From Streptomyces inusitatus (GTDB lineage Bacteria; Actinomycetota; Actinomycetes; Streptomycetales; Streptomycetaceae), in contig NZ_BMWG01000017.1 of assembly GCF_014651115.1 (NCBI RefSeq), positions 92,019 to 156,018 of the forward strand: 64,000 nt of DNA. The letters are read 5' to 3'. The notes under the pieces are model-generated. The model worked only from the letters and a program-made list of their open reading frames with translations. It was not told the origin of the DNA and did not search any database. The first letter of the stretch is position 1, and the number at the start of each line of letters is the position of its first letter. Position numbers and translations under genes: made by a program. Of the stretch, positions 1 to 8,312 are shown in pieces.

Positions 1-1
1 C

Positions 2-736
2 TCGGCCGGTGCCCGGACGGCCGTCCGCACTCCCCGCGGCCGGGTCTTCGCCCGCCGGGTCGCGCTCGGCACCAATATCTTCCCCTCGCTGGTCAGACGG
101 GTGCGCCTGTACACCGTCCCGGTCTACGACTACGCCCTGACGACCGAGCCGCTCACCGCCGGGCAGCTCGCGGAGATCGGCTGGCACGGCCGTCAGGGGC
201 TGGCCGACGCGGCCAACCGGTTCCACTACTTCCGGCTCACCGCCGACCGGCGCGTCCTGTGGGGCGGTTACGACGCGGTCTATCCCTACGGCGGCCGGCT
301 CCGCCCCGATCTCGACCACCGGCCCGAGACCCATCTCCGGCTCGCCCGGCACTTCTTCCGCTGCTTCCCCCAACTGGAGGGGGTCCGCTTCACCCATGCC
401 TGGGGCGGCGCGATCGACACCTGCTCCCGCTTCTCCGCCTTCTTCGGCACCGCCCACCGGGGCCGGGTCGCCTACGCCGCCGGTTATACGGGGCTGGGCG
501 TCGGGGCCTCCCGCTTCGGCGCGGAGGTGATGCTCGATCTGCTGGCCGGGGAGCGCACCGAGCGCACCGAGCTGGAGATGGTGCGCACCAAGCCGCTGCC
601 GTTCCCGCCCGAGCCTCTCGCCTGGGCCGGGATCGGGATCACCCAGTGGTCGCTGGCCAGGGCGGACGCGAACGGCGGGCGGCGCAACGCCTGGCTGCGG
701 ACCCTGGACCGGCTGGGGCTGGGCTTCGACAGCTGA
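2..736 (+). CDS. FAD-dependent oxidoreductase (DAO family), C-terminal part
   Basis: The reading frame is open from base 2, so the start and the FAD-binding Rossmann motif lie outside the window and 244 residues are visible. The stretch TPRGRVFARRVALGTNIFPS, followed by a C-terminal GLGVGASRFGAEVMLDLLAG segment, matches the substrate- and FAD-binding part of D-amino-acid-oxidase-type flavoenzymes, which oxidise amines or amino acids. The GYTGLGVG glycine stretch is where these proteins contact FAD for the second time. The family call is good; the substrate cannot be told. An internal codon at 101 could be mistaken for a start, but family similarity clearly continues upstream of it. A 156-bp gap with a small palindrome separates it from the next gene. 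Confidence 0.85.
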   Translation, partial: SAGARTAVRTPRGRVFARRVALGTNIFPSLVRRVRLYTVPVYDYALTTEPLTAGQLAEIGWHGRQGLADAANRFHYFRLTADRRVLWGGYDAVYPYGGRLRPDLDHRPETHLRLARHFFRCFPQLEGVRFTHAWGGAIDTCSRFSAFFGTAHRGRVAYAAGYTGLGVGASRFGAEVMLDLLAGERTERTELEMVRTKPLPFPPEPLAWAGIGITQWSLARADANGGRRNAWLRTLDRLGLGFDS

Positions 737-773
737 CCCGCGCCTCGCGCCCCGCTTCCTGCTTCCCGCCAAG

Positions 774-797
774 TTTTCTACCAACGAGTAGCAGAAA
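774..797. promoter_or_regulatory. imperfect palindrome, possible TetR-type operator
   Basis: The core CTAC-caacga-GTAG is a perfect 4+4 inverted repeat with a six-base spacer. It is flanked by TTTT on the left and, after an extra base, AGAAA on the right. It lies in the AT-richest part of the gap between the oxidoreductase and the small gene at 893. Short spaced palindromes with CTAC/GTAG ends are typical of TetR-family operators, but no regulator gene is visible. A weak terminator for the upstream gene is the alternative. Confidence 0.3.
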
Positions 798-892
798 CCC
801 GCGTCATACCCCGGGCCCGGCCCGCTCTCTGAGTGCGACGGCGCGCACAGCGCCGACGGACACCACACGGAATCAGGGACGGAGGCCGGGAG

Positions 893-1378
893 ATGACCGG
901 TTCGGGGGCCAAGGCAGCGGTGGAGTGGCTGGTATCGGCGGCGCCGGACCCCGGTGCCTGCCGGTGGCGGTGGGAGCGCGACCCGCTGGGGATCGCCCTG
1001 CTGCCCGCCGGCCGGCGCTGGGACGTGCTGATCCTGCCCGGCCGGCTCGGGCACCGGGCGCTGGAGGTGCTGAGCCGGCTGGTCCACCGGCCGGGGCCGG
1101 TGCTCGCCGACGTCAAGGACGCCCGGCTGGGCTTCTTCGTACCGCCGGGCACCGCCGACCGCTGGATCGGGACCGGTGTGCGCGGCGCGGGCGAGGGCAC
1201 CTGGATCGTGGTCCCGCATCCCGGCCGCCCGGCCGGCGGCGGGATCCACTGGCTGATCGCGCCGGACGGCTCCGGCGCCCTCAACGATCCGGCGCTGCTG
1301 GAGCTGGCGATGCACGAGGCCGCGGCGGACCTGGCCCGGGGCGAGGGCGCGAGCGGGAACGGCAGCGGGGGTGAGTGA
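893..1378 (+). CDS. conserved hypothetical protein, 161 aa
   Basis: I do not recognise a named family with certainty. The start at 893 is chosen because GGAGG lies about eight bases upstream; an in-frame ATG at 833 has no such site. The protein is soluble, with no signal peptide or membrane segment. It is rich in Trp, Arg and Gly and contains GRRWDVLILPGRLGHRALEV and later GTWIVVPHPGRPAGGGIHWL. That alternation of short hydrophobic strands and glycine turns recalls the N-terminal part of actinobacterial bifunctional primase/polymerase-like proteins, but the similarity is only an impression. It ends 107 bp before the chitinase start, with the chitinase promoter region in between, so it is probably transcribed separately. 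Confidence 0.7.
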   Translation: MTGSGAKAAVEWLVSAAPDPGACRWRWERDPLGIALLPAGRRWDVLILPGRLGHRALEVLSRLVHRPGPVLADVKDARLGFFVPPGTADRWIGTGVRGAGEGTWIVVPHPGRPAGGGIHWLIAPDGSGALNDPALLELAMHEAAADLARGEGASGNGSGGE

Positions 1379-1414
1379 ACGTGCGATGTTTGTCCGCCGA
1401 GTCTGTCCAAAGCC

Positions 1415-1442
1415 TTGACAACCCCATTGGTCTGGACCAAAT
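1415..1442 (+). promoter_or_regulatory. chitinase promoter region with DasR-type operator (dre)
   Basis: A perfect -35-like hexamer TTGACA lies at 1415-1420. Six bases further is ATTGGTCTGGACCAAAT (1426-1442), an almost perfect palindrome around TGGTCTGGACCA. It matches the known dre consensus (TGGTCTAGACCA core) bound by the GntR-family N-acetylglucosamine regulator DasR, which controls Streptomyces chitinase genes. The site would cover the spacer and the -10 region, as expected for repression relieved by glucosamine-6-phosphate. The -10 itself is poor (CAAATT with 17-bp spacing), so the exact transcription start is uncertain. Confidence 0.75.
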
Positions 1443-1485
1443 TGTCCGCGCTCCCACTTCCCACCCCCCATGCACGGAGGCAGTC

Positions 1486-3351
1486 GTGGAACGCACCAGA
1501 GATCGCAGGACGGACCGGTTCAGAGGAAGCGCCCGGGGCCGCCGCTCCCCGGGCCGCCGGGGCAGATGGACGGCCGTTCTCTCGGCCCTCCTCCTCACCC
1601 TCGGCGGGATCGTCGCCACCGCGGGCACCGCGCGGGCCGCCGACAGCGAACTCGCCGTCAACGGGGGCTTCGAGGCCGGGCTCACCGGCTGGAGCTGCTC
1701 GGCGGGCAGCGGCGCGGCCGTCACCTCACCCGTCCACGGCGGCGCCTCGGCCCTGAAGGCCACCCCCGCCGGGGGCGACAACGCCAAGTGCTCCCAGACG
1801 GTCAATGTCCAGCCCAACTCGTCCTACAGCCTGAGCGGCTGGGTCCAGGGCGGCTACTCCTACCTCGGCGTCACCGGCACCGGCACCAGTGATGTCTACG
1901 CCTGGACGCCCTCCGCGCCCAGCTGGCAGAAGCTCTCCACCACCTTCCGCACGGGCGCGACGACCACCTCCGTGACCCTCTACACCCACGGCTGGTACGG
2001 CACCGCCGCCTACCACGCCGACGACATCTCCCTCTTCGGCCCCGGCGGCGAACCGGTCCGGGTCCCGGCCGCCCCCACCGGCCTGACCGCCGGATCGCCC
2101 GGCTCCACCTCCGTACCGCTCAGCTGGACCCCGGTCGCGGGAGCCACCGACTACCACGTCTACCAGGGCACGGCCAAGGTCGCCTCGGTCACCGGAGCCT
2201 CGGCCACCGTCACCGGGCTCACCCCGCTGACCTCGTACAGCTTCCAGGTCACCGCCTCCAACAGCGCCGGCGAGTCGGCCAAATCGGCCGCGGTGAGCGT
2301 CACCACCACCTCCGGCGGCACCCCGGGCGGCGGCCTCCCGGCCCACGCCCTCGTCGGCTATCTCCACACCAGCTTCGCCAACGGCTCCGGCTACACGCGG
2401 CTCGCCGACGTCCCCGAGTCCTGGGACGTCATCAATCTGGCCTTCGGCGAACCGACCTCGGTCACCTCCGGGGACATCCGCTTCGGCCTCTGCCCGGTCG
2501 CCGAGTGCCCGAACGTCGAGTCCGCCGCCGAGTTCAAGGCCGCCGTCAAGGCCAAGCAGGCGGCGGGCAAGAAGGTGCTGATCTCCATCGGCGGTCAGAA
2601 CGGCCAGGTCCAGCTCGCCTCCACGGGCGCGCGCGACCTCTTCGTCTCCTCCGTCTCGAAGATCATCGACGAGTACGGGCTCGACGGGCTGGACATCGAC
2701 TTCGAGGGCCACTCCCTGTCGCTGAACACCGGTGACACGGACTTCCGCTCGCCGACCACCCCGGTCGTCGTCAATCTGATCTCGGCGGTCAAGTCCCTCA
2801 AGGCGAAGTACGGCAAGGACTTCATCCTCACCATGGCCCCGGAGACCTTCTTCGTCCAGCTTGGCTACCAGTTCTACGGCTCCGGGCCCTGGGGCGGCCA
2901 GGACCCGCGCGCCGGATCGTATCTCCCGGTCATCCACGCCCTGCGGGACGACCTGACCATGCTCCATGTCCAGCACTACAACTCCGGCCCGATCATGGGT
3001 CTGGACAACCAGTACCACACCATGGGCAGCGCGGACTTCCACATCGCGATGGCCGACATGATGCTCACCGGCTTCCCCGTCGCGGGCAACCAGTCACGGA
3101 TCTTCCCGCCGCTCCGCGCCGACCAGGTCGCCATCGGTCTGCCGGCCTCCACCCAGGCGGCGGGCGGTCACACCTCGCCGGCCGAGGTCAACAAGGCGCT
3201 CGACTGTCTGACGAAGAAGACCAACTGCGGCTCCTACCAGACCCATGGCACCTGGCCCGCGCTGCGCGGGCTGATGACCTGGTCGATCAACTGGGACCGT
3301 TACAACCAGTGGCAGTTCTCGCGGAACTTCGACGCGTACACCTGGAGCTGA
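1486..3351 (+). CDS. secreted chitinase, GH18, with carbohydrate-binding and FnIII domains
   Basis: This extracellular endo-acting enzyme hydrolyses beta-1,4-linked N-acetylglucosamine polymers. The GTG start at 1486 is preceded by GGAGG five bases away, giving 621 residues. An arginine-rich n-region and a hydrophobic stretch end in GTARA-AD near residue 51, a signal peptide compatible with Tat or Sec. Residues about 54-185 look like a CenC/CBM16-type carbohydrate-binding domain (LAVNGGFEAGLTGWSC). Residues about 195-275 are a fibronectin type III domain, and a Gly/Pro linker leads to the GH18 barrel from about residue 285. The GH18 signature DGLDIDFEG is intact, with catalytic Glu407. The layout matches Streptomyces family-18 chitinases of the ChiC/ChiD type. 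Its last 65 bp overlap the convergent phosphatase gene. Confidence 0.95.
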   Translation: MERTRDRRTDRFRGSARGRRSPGRRGRWTAVLSALLLTLGGIVATAGTARAADSELAVNGGFEAGLTGWSCSAGSGAAVTSPVHGGASALKATPAGGDNAKCSQTVNVQPNSSYSLSGWVQGGYSYLGVTGTGTSDVYAWTPSAPSWQKLSTTFRTGATTTSVTLYTHGWYGTAAYHADDISLFGPGGEPVRVPAAPTGLTAGSPGSTSVPLSWTPVAGATDYHVYQGTAKVASVTGASATVTGLTPLTSYSFQVTASNSAGESAKSAAVSVTTTSGGTPGGGLPAHALVGYLHTSFANGSGYTRLADVPESWDVINLAFGEPTSVTSGDIRFGLCPVAECPNVESAAEFKAAVKAKQAAGKKVLISIGGQNGQVQLASTGARDLFVSSVSKIIDEYGLDGLDIDFEGHSLSLNTGDTDFRSPTTPVVVNLISAVKSLKAKYGKDFILTMAPETFFVQLGYQFYGSGPWGGQDPRAGSYLPVIHALRDDLTMLHVQHYNSGPIMGLDNQYHTMGSADFHIAMADMMLTGFPVAGNQSRIFPPLRADQVAIGLPASTQAAGGHTSPAEVNKALDCLTKKTNCGSYQTHGTWPALRGLMTWSINWDRYNQWQFSRNFDAYTWS

Positions 3352-4138
3352 CCAGCAGGATCACCGCGCCCAGCAGCCAGCTTCCGAGCACGTCCAGCGG
3401 CCAGTGATAGCCGCGCAGCACCAGTCCGACGCCCGTCGCCAGGGTCAGCACCCCGGCGGCGGGCGCCGTCCATCCCAGCCGGGGGTACGCGAGGAGCAGC
3501 AGGGCCGCGCCGCCGTAGGCCACCATCGCGGTCGCGGTGTGGCCGGAGGGGTAATAGCCGGTCGCGTCGGTCAGCGGGCCCGGGCGGGCGATCAGCGCCT
3601 TCAGCGGTACGACGAGCGCGGGGACGGCGGCCATCGCCAGCACGGCCGCCAGCGCCTCGTACCGTCCGCGCGCGCCGTCCCGCCACAGGGTGTACGCGAG
3701 GGCCGCGGCGAGCACCGGCAGCGCGACCGGGAGGGAGCCGAGGTCGGCGAGGAGTTCGGTGAGCGGCTCCGGGCCGCGGCCGAAGAGGGCCCGGCCGACT
3801 CGCTCGTCCAGGGAGCGGAGCGGTCCGCCGGTCGCGACCTGCTGGGTGACCAGGGCGAAGAGCGCCGCGCACAGCATGATCGGCAGCAGGCCACCCGGTC
3901 CGAACAGGGCAGTGAAGAAGGCCGGCGGCCTCGGAACAGGGGGGGTGGTTCCGAGACGGCCGGCCTGATCGGGCTGCCGCGCGCCCCGGGGGGTTTGGGA
4001 CGAGCGGCCGTCCGATCGGTGAGGAGTTCCGGAGCCTGAGGCTCCGGTGGTGTGCGCGAAGGCACGGCCGGGACGGTGCTGGGGAAGCCCCGACCCGGAA
4101 TCGCCCGCGGTTTCCTGCGGGCGGGGTGTTTCTCTCAT
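3287..4138 (-). CDS. PAP2-family membrane phosphatase
   Basis: This is probably an integral-membrane phosphatase acting on lipid phosphates such as undecaprenyl or phosphatidyl phosphates. The three PAP2 motifs are complete: KALIARPGP (about residues 180-188), YPSGH (about 196-200), and RGYHWPLDVLG, with the catalytic His and its Asp partner near 245-249. Five or six hydrophobic segments surround them. The first 70 residues are polar, Pro/Arg/Ser-rich and probably cytoplasmic. The start is uncertain. The ATG at 4138 has no strong ribosome site, and an in-frame GTG at 4207 preceded by GAAGAAG would add 23 residues. The 3' end overlaps the chitinase coding sequence by 65 bp, and there is no room for a terminator between the two genes. 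Confidence 0.8.
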   Translation of the reverse strand: MRETPRPQETAGDSGSGLPQHRPGRAFAHTTGASGSGTPHRSDGRSSQTPRGARQPDQAGRLGTTPPVPRPPAFFTALFGPGGLLPIMLCAALFALVTQQVATGGPLRSLDERVGRALFGRGPEPLTELLADLGSLPVALPVLAAALAYTLWRDGARGRYEALAAVLAMAAVPALVVPLKALIARPGPLTDATGYYPSGHTATAMVAYGGAALLLLAYPRLGWTAPAAGVLTLATGVGLVLRGYHWPLDVLGSWLLGAVILLVSSRCTRRSSARTATGCNGPS

Positions 4139-4298
4139 CTGCAGAAACCGTACGGCAGGGGTGGGAGGACCGACAGGCGGATTCCCATCCCGCCATCGGC
4201 CCCCCACACCTTCTTCACAGGTCGCGACCGTTCCGCCTGTTCACGGTTCATACGTTCGGACCTTTCGGATATGGGTACGGAAACCGGCCGGGCTGGTT

Positions 4299-4334
4299 CC
4301 GTCGCCGGTCCCGTCGCCGGTCCCGTCGCCGGTC
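4299..4334. repeat. three perfect 12-bp tandem repeats at the gabT 3' end
   Basis: The unit CCGTCGCCGGTC occurs three times in succession without mismatch. The last copy runs two bases into the gabT stop codon. On the gabT strand the array therefore starts within the stop codon and runs into the 3' untranslated region. Its role is unknown; it could arise by replication slippage. Confidence 0.9.
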
Positions 4335-5667
4335 AGAGACCTTCGAACGCCCGCTCGATGATGTCCAGGCCCTCATTGAGGAGATCCTCGCCGATCACCA
4401 GCGGCGGCAGGAAACGCAGCACATTGCCGTAGGTGCCACAGGTCAGGACCAGCAGCCCCTCCGCATGGCACGCCTTCGCCAGCGCGGCGGTCGCCGCCGC
4501 GGCCGGCTTCTTCGTCTCCCGGTCCTCCACCAGCTCGATCGCGATCATCGCACCCCGGCCGCGGATGTCGCCGATGAGGTCGAACTTCTCCGCCATCGCG
4601 GTCAGCCGGCCCTTCATGACCTCCTCGATACGCCTGGCCCGCGCGTTCAGGTCCAGCTCCCGCATCGTCTCGATCGCGCCCAGCGCACCCGCGCAGGCCA
4701 CCGGGTTGCCGCCGTACGTACCGCCCAGACCGCCCGCGTGCGCGGCGTCCATGATCTCGGCGCGGCCGGTGACGGCGGCGAGCGGCAGACCGCCCGCGAT
4801 GCCCTTCGCGGTGGTGATCAGATCCGGGACGACGCCCTCGTCCTCACAGGCGAACCACTGGCCGGTGCGGCAGAAGCCCGACTGGATCTCGTCCGCCACG
4901 AACACGATCCCGTTGTCCTTGGCGAACTGCGCGATCGCGGGCAGGAAGCCCTTCGCCGGCTCGATGAAACCACCCTCGCCGAGCACCGGCTCAATGATGA
5001 TCGCGGCGACGTTCTCCGCCCCGATCTGCTTGCTGATCTGATCGATGGCCTGCGCCGACGCCTCCGCCCCGGCGTTCTCGGCACCCGTCGGCCAGCGGTA
5101 GCCGTACGCCACCGGCACCCGGTAGACCTCCGGCGCGAACGGCCCGAAGCCCTGCTTGTACGGCATGTTCTTGGCGGTCAGCGCCATCGTCAGATTCGTA
5201 CGCCCGTGGTAACCGTGGTCGAAGACCACGACCGCCTGCCGCTTCGTGTGCGCACGAGCGATCTTCACCGCGTTCTCGACCGCCTCGGCGCCCGAGTTGA
5301 ACAGCGCCGACTTCTTCGCGTGATCACCCGGGGTCAGCTCGGCCAGCGCCTCCGCGACCTCCACATACCCCTCGTACGGCGTCACCATGAAACAGGTGTG
5401 AGTGAACTCCGCCAGCTGCGCCGACGCCCGGCGCACCACCGCCTCCGCACTCGCGCCGACACTGGTCACCGCGATACCGGAACCGAAGTCGATCAACCGG
5501 TTCCCATCCACGTCCTCAATGATCCCGCCCCCCGCCCGCGCCGTGAACACGGGCAGCACCGACCCCACCCCCGCCGCGACCACCGCGGCACGCCGAGCCT
5601 GCAGCTCGACCGACTTCGGTCCGGGAATGGCGGTGACCACACGGCGCTCCTGCGGGATCGCGGTCAT
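4333..5667 (-). CDS. gabT: 4-aminobutyrate--2-oxoglutarate aminotransferase
   Basis: This PLP-dependent class III aminotransferase converts GABA and 2-oxoglutarate to succinate semialdehyde and glutamate in the cytoplasm. Its 444 residues are the usual family length. It carries the PLP-phosphate motif NSGAEAVENAVKIAR (from residue 124), the HGYHGRT segment near 151, the ADEIQSGFCRTG motif with Asp259, and the Schiff-base lysine Lys288 in ITTAKGIAGGLP. The ATG at 5667 is preceded by CAGGAG. An aldehyde dehydrogenase and a PucR-type regulator lie 2.6-5 kb away on the other strand, which fits the next step of GABA breakdown and its control, although gabT itself is divergently transcribed. Confidence 0.95.
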   Translation of the reverse strand: MTAIPQERRVVTAIPGPKSVELQARRAAVVAAGVGSVLPVFTARAGGGIIEDVDGNRLIDFGSGIAVTSVGASAEAVVRRASAQLAEFTHTCFMVTPYEGYVEVAEALAELTPGDHAKKSALFNSGAEAVENAVKIARAHTKRQAVVVFDHGYHGRTNLTMALTAKNMPYKQGFGPFAPEVYRVPVAYGYRWPTGAENAGAEASAQAIDQISKQIGAENVAAIIIEPVLGEGGFIEPAKGFLPAIAQFAKDNGIVFVADEIQSGFCRTGQWFACEDEGVVPDLITTAKGIAGGLPLAAVTGRAEIMDAAHAGGLGGTYGGNPVACAGALGAIETMRELDLNARARRIEEVMKGRLTAMAEKFDLIGDIRGRGAMIAIELVEDRETKKPAAAATAALAKACHAEGLLVLTCGTYGNVLRFLPPLVIGEDLLNEGLDIIERAFEGL

Positions 5668-5847
5668 AACGGGCTCCTGAGTGTCTTCGGGACGCGACTG
5701 TGACTCTTCCCCCGCAGGCTAGGTCCGCGACCCAACCCCCGGCACGCGCCGTTCGGGAGTGTTCCACCGGGCCCCTTGTCCGCACCGGACAGGGCCCCGG
5801 CGGGCCCCCGCACCGGAACCCGGGCCCTCCCGCACCGGGAGAATCGG

Positions 5848-5875
5848 TGAACCGCCCGTGCCAGGGCACTAGATT
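5848..5875 (+). promoter_or_regulatory. possible promoter of the membrane ATPase gene
   Basis: TAGATT (5870-5875) is a plausible -10, with TGAACC (5848-5853) 16 bp upstream as a weak -35. The spacer ends with the small palindrome GTGCC-AG-GGCAC (5858-5869), which could be an operator. This is the only reasonable promoter seen in the 252-bp divergent gap between gabT and the gene starting at 5920. Confidence 0.35.
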
Positions 5876-5919
5876 GACGGTGCACAGAGCGGGCCTGGCT
5901 GGTCAGGGGGCAGCAGTAG

Positions 5920-8220
5920 ATGGAATCCGAAGGCGCATTCGACGTACGCGGCACACATCCCGGTTCGGTACCACGGCCCGCCGGGCCGCCGAACCTTCCG
6001 GGAGCGCCGCCCGTCCCCGGCCACGCACCCACCGCCCGGCCGTCCGTCGCCGACTGGCTCCGCATGCCCCGGCCCGCCGCCGCCCCCGGCATCTGGCGAC
6101 TGGGCCACCGGGACCGCCCCGAGGAAGAGTCCGACCAGGTACCCGGACGCCAACTGCTCAGCGGCGCTCTCATCGCCTTCCTCGCCGGCTGGCTGCTCTG
6201 GTCGCTGCTGACCCACCGCTATCTCGAAGGGTGGTGGATCTTCATCGACAACTGGTGGACACTGCCCCTCCGATGGGCCCTTCCCGACTCCTGGAGGAAC
6301 CAGGACAACCCCGAAGGTCTCGAACTCTTCACCGCCTTCACCTACCTTTACTACGGCCTTCTCCTCGGCCTCATCTCGGTCGGCATGGGACGGGCCGGGA
6401 ACTGGGCCGACGTCTGGAAACGCTACGGCGTACCGCTGTGGCCCCTCTTCATCCTGATCCAAGGCGTCTGGCGGGACCAGCCGAGAACCACCGAGTGGCT
6501 CCAGTGGGCCTCGGGCGTCTACTACGTCCTGTTCGCCCTCGCCATCGTCGCGGTCGTGGGGCGTGTCGGCACCTGGCCCGTTCTCCAGCGCCCGCGCGGC
6601 GGCCCCGAGCAGGCTCCGCCGCCCCCGGAGGCGGACCCCGGCGAGTGGCCCGAGCTGCGCTCCGCAGGACTCTCCGACATCGCGCACCAGCTCACCGAAG
6701 CCACCCGCGCCGGAGCGCTCGGCGATGTCGACTACGCCCGGATCCGGCGAGCCTGGCAGGGCGTCCAGGCACGGCCGGACCTGCTCGCCTCCTTCGCCGA
6801 GACGGTGCGCCGGCACGGCGCGGGCGCCTGCGCCCACCCCTCGGGCCTGCGCGATCTGCCCGTCCGCACCGCCGTCCACGACCTCGCCTCCGGACAGGTC
6901 CGCATCGGCACCGCCGCCGACGACCCCCGCAACCCCTACCCCCGCCGCACCACCGGCCTCGCCCTCGACCCCTCGTTGCTCGGTACCTCGCTGGTGGCTG
7001 TCGGGCCGTCGGGGGCGGGGAAGAGTGTGAGGTTGGTGAGGCCGGTGGTGGAGTCGATGTGTCTGCTGGCGCTGGCGAACCGGGCGGCGGTGGTGATGGT
7101 GGCCGGGCAGGGGGGCGGGGGGCCGGCGGGGGACGGGGCGTTCGATCTGGTGATCTCGGTGGGGCGGCCGGAGTCAACGCACGACCTCGATCTGTACGGG
7201 GGGGCCGACGACCCGGACGAGGCGGCCCGGACGATCGCAGAGGCGCTGGTCGGTGATCTCGCCGCCACGCTGCCCGGGGGGGACAGCGGACGGGCCGCCA
7301 CCGCGCTGGCCCAGCTGATCGGGCCGTACCGGTATGTCCACGGACGCTTCCCCGCCGTACCCGAGCTGCGGGAACTCCTCGGCGGCGCGCCCGCCGCGAC
7401 GGCGGGGCTCAGGGCCGCGCTGGAGGAGAAGGGCGGCCCGGCGGCCGCCGCGCAGCTGAGGGAACTGGACGCCAGGGAGCGCCAGTCGGCCCGGGCCGAC
7501 GACATCGGCGTACTGCTCGCCGAGCGGATCGCCTTCCTCGACCGCCCGGCCTTCGCCCACTCCTTCCGCACCGACGGCGGCGGCCGCCAGTTCTCGCTGC
7601 GCGCCATCGAGCACCCCCTGCGGGTCCGGATCGACCTCCCCGAGCGCGGCCACGCCGAGGCCTCCCGGATCGTCGCCCGGCTGGTGCTCGCCCAGTTCAC
7701 CGAGGCGGTGCTGGGCCGCGCCGACCGCTCGCTGTTCGCCGCGCTGATCCTCGACGACGCCACGCACACCGTCACCGCCGACTCCGTACGCGCCATCCAG
7801 CGGCTCCGCTCCGCCAACGCCGGAGTCCTCCTCGCCCTGCGCACCCTGGAGGACGTGCCCGAGCAGCTGCGCGGCCCGCTGCTCGGCGCGGTCGGCTGCC
7901 GGATGGCGTTCGCCGGGCTCGCCCCCTGGGACGGCAACCGCTTCGCCGAGGCCTGGGGCACCGAGTGGGTGCAGACCCGCGACGTCACCAACCGGCAGAT
8001 CGTCTCCGACGAGCCCCTCACCAAGGCGATGCACCTGATGCGCCGCCTGGTCACCGGCCGGGCGGTCACCGCCGAGGCGGTCACCGTCCGCGAGGTCGAG
8101 CGCGCCCGCTGGTCCGCCTCGGACCTCGCGCACCAGGTGCCCGCGGGACACGCGGTGCTCTCCCTGACGACCGTACGCGGAGAGCACACACCGCCCCTGC
8201 TCGTGGACCTGAGGACATAA
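5920..8220 (+). CDS. membrane-anchored P-loop ATPase, role unknown
   Basis: This 766-residue protein has a polar Pro-rich N-terminus and four hydrophobic segments within about residues 75-220: LIAFLAGWLLWSLL, YLYYGLLLGLISVGM, LWPLFILIQGVW and VYYVLFALAIVAVVG. A large cytoplasmic part carries a Walker A motif GPSGAGKS (residues 362-369) and a Walker B-like ALILDDATH near 608-616. N-terminal membrane helices followed by one ATPase domain recall VirD4/TraG/HerA-type coupling or translocation ATPases, but no conjugation genes are nearby and I cannot assign a substrate. It stands 252 bp from divergent gabT and 92 bp before the PucR-type regulator. The codons around the Walker A motif (about 6975-7200) switch from C-ending to G-ending, unlike the rest of the gene. 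Confidence 0.85.
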   Translation: MESEGAFDVRGTHPGSVPRPAGPPNLPGAPPVPGHAPTARPSVADWLRMPRPAAAPGIWRLGHRDRPEEESDQVPGRQLLSGALIAFLAGWLLWSLLTHRYLEGWWIFIDNWWTLPLRWALPDSWRNQDNPEGLELFTAFTYLYYGLLLGLISVGMGRAGNWADVWKRYGVPLWPLFILIQGVWRDQPRTTEWLQWASGVYYVLFALAIVAVVGRVGTWPVLQRPRGGPEQAPPPPEADPGEWPELRSAGLSDIAHQLTEATRAGALGDVDYARIRRAWQGVQARPDLLASFAETVRRHGAGACAHPSGLRDLPVRTAVHDLASGQVRIGTAADDPRNPYPRRTTGLALDPSLLGTSLVAVGPSGAGKSVRLVRPVVESMCLLALANRAAVVMVAGQGGGGPAGDGAFDLVISVGRPESTHDLDLYGGADDPDEAARTIAEALVGDLAATLPGGDSGRAATALAQLIGPYRYVHGRFPAVPELRELLGGAPAATAGLRAALEEKGGPAAAAQLRELDARERQSARADDIGVLLAERIAFLDRPAFAHSFRTDGGGRQFSLRAIEHPLRVRIDLPERGHAEASRIVARLVLAQFTEAVLGRADRSLFAALILDDATHTVTADSVRAIQRLRSANAGVLLALRTLEDVPEQLRGPLLGAVGCRMAFAGLAPWDGNRFAEAWGTEWVQTRDVTNRQIVSDEPLTKAMHLMRRLVTGRAVTAEAVTVREVERARWSASDLAHQVPAGHAVLSLTTVRGEHTPPLLVDLRT

Positions 8221-8312
8221 CCGGCGGACGCCTATGAGCTGGCAGAATCGAAGCAAGCCGTTCATACGGGACGGCGGCCCCGCCGGAAACCCCCCAGGTC
8301 ACTGAAGGTCCC

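Noticed and set aside
7003..7026. Frameshift or sequencing error in the G-rich Walker A region
   Set aside because: The frame stays open with an intact P-loop and continues into similar-looking sequence, so the G-runs are read as real.
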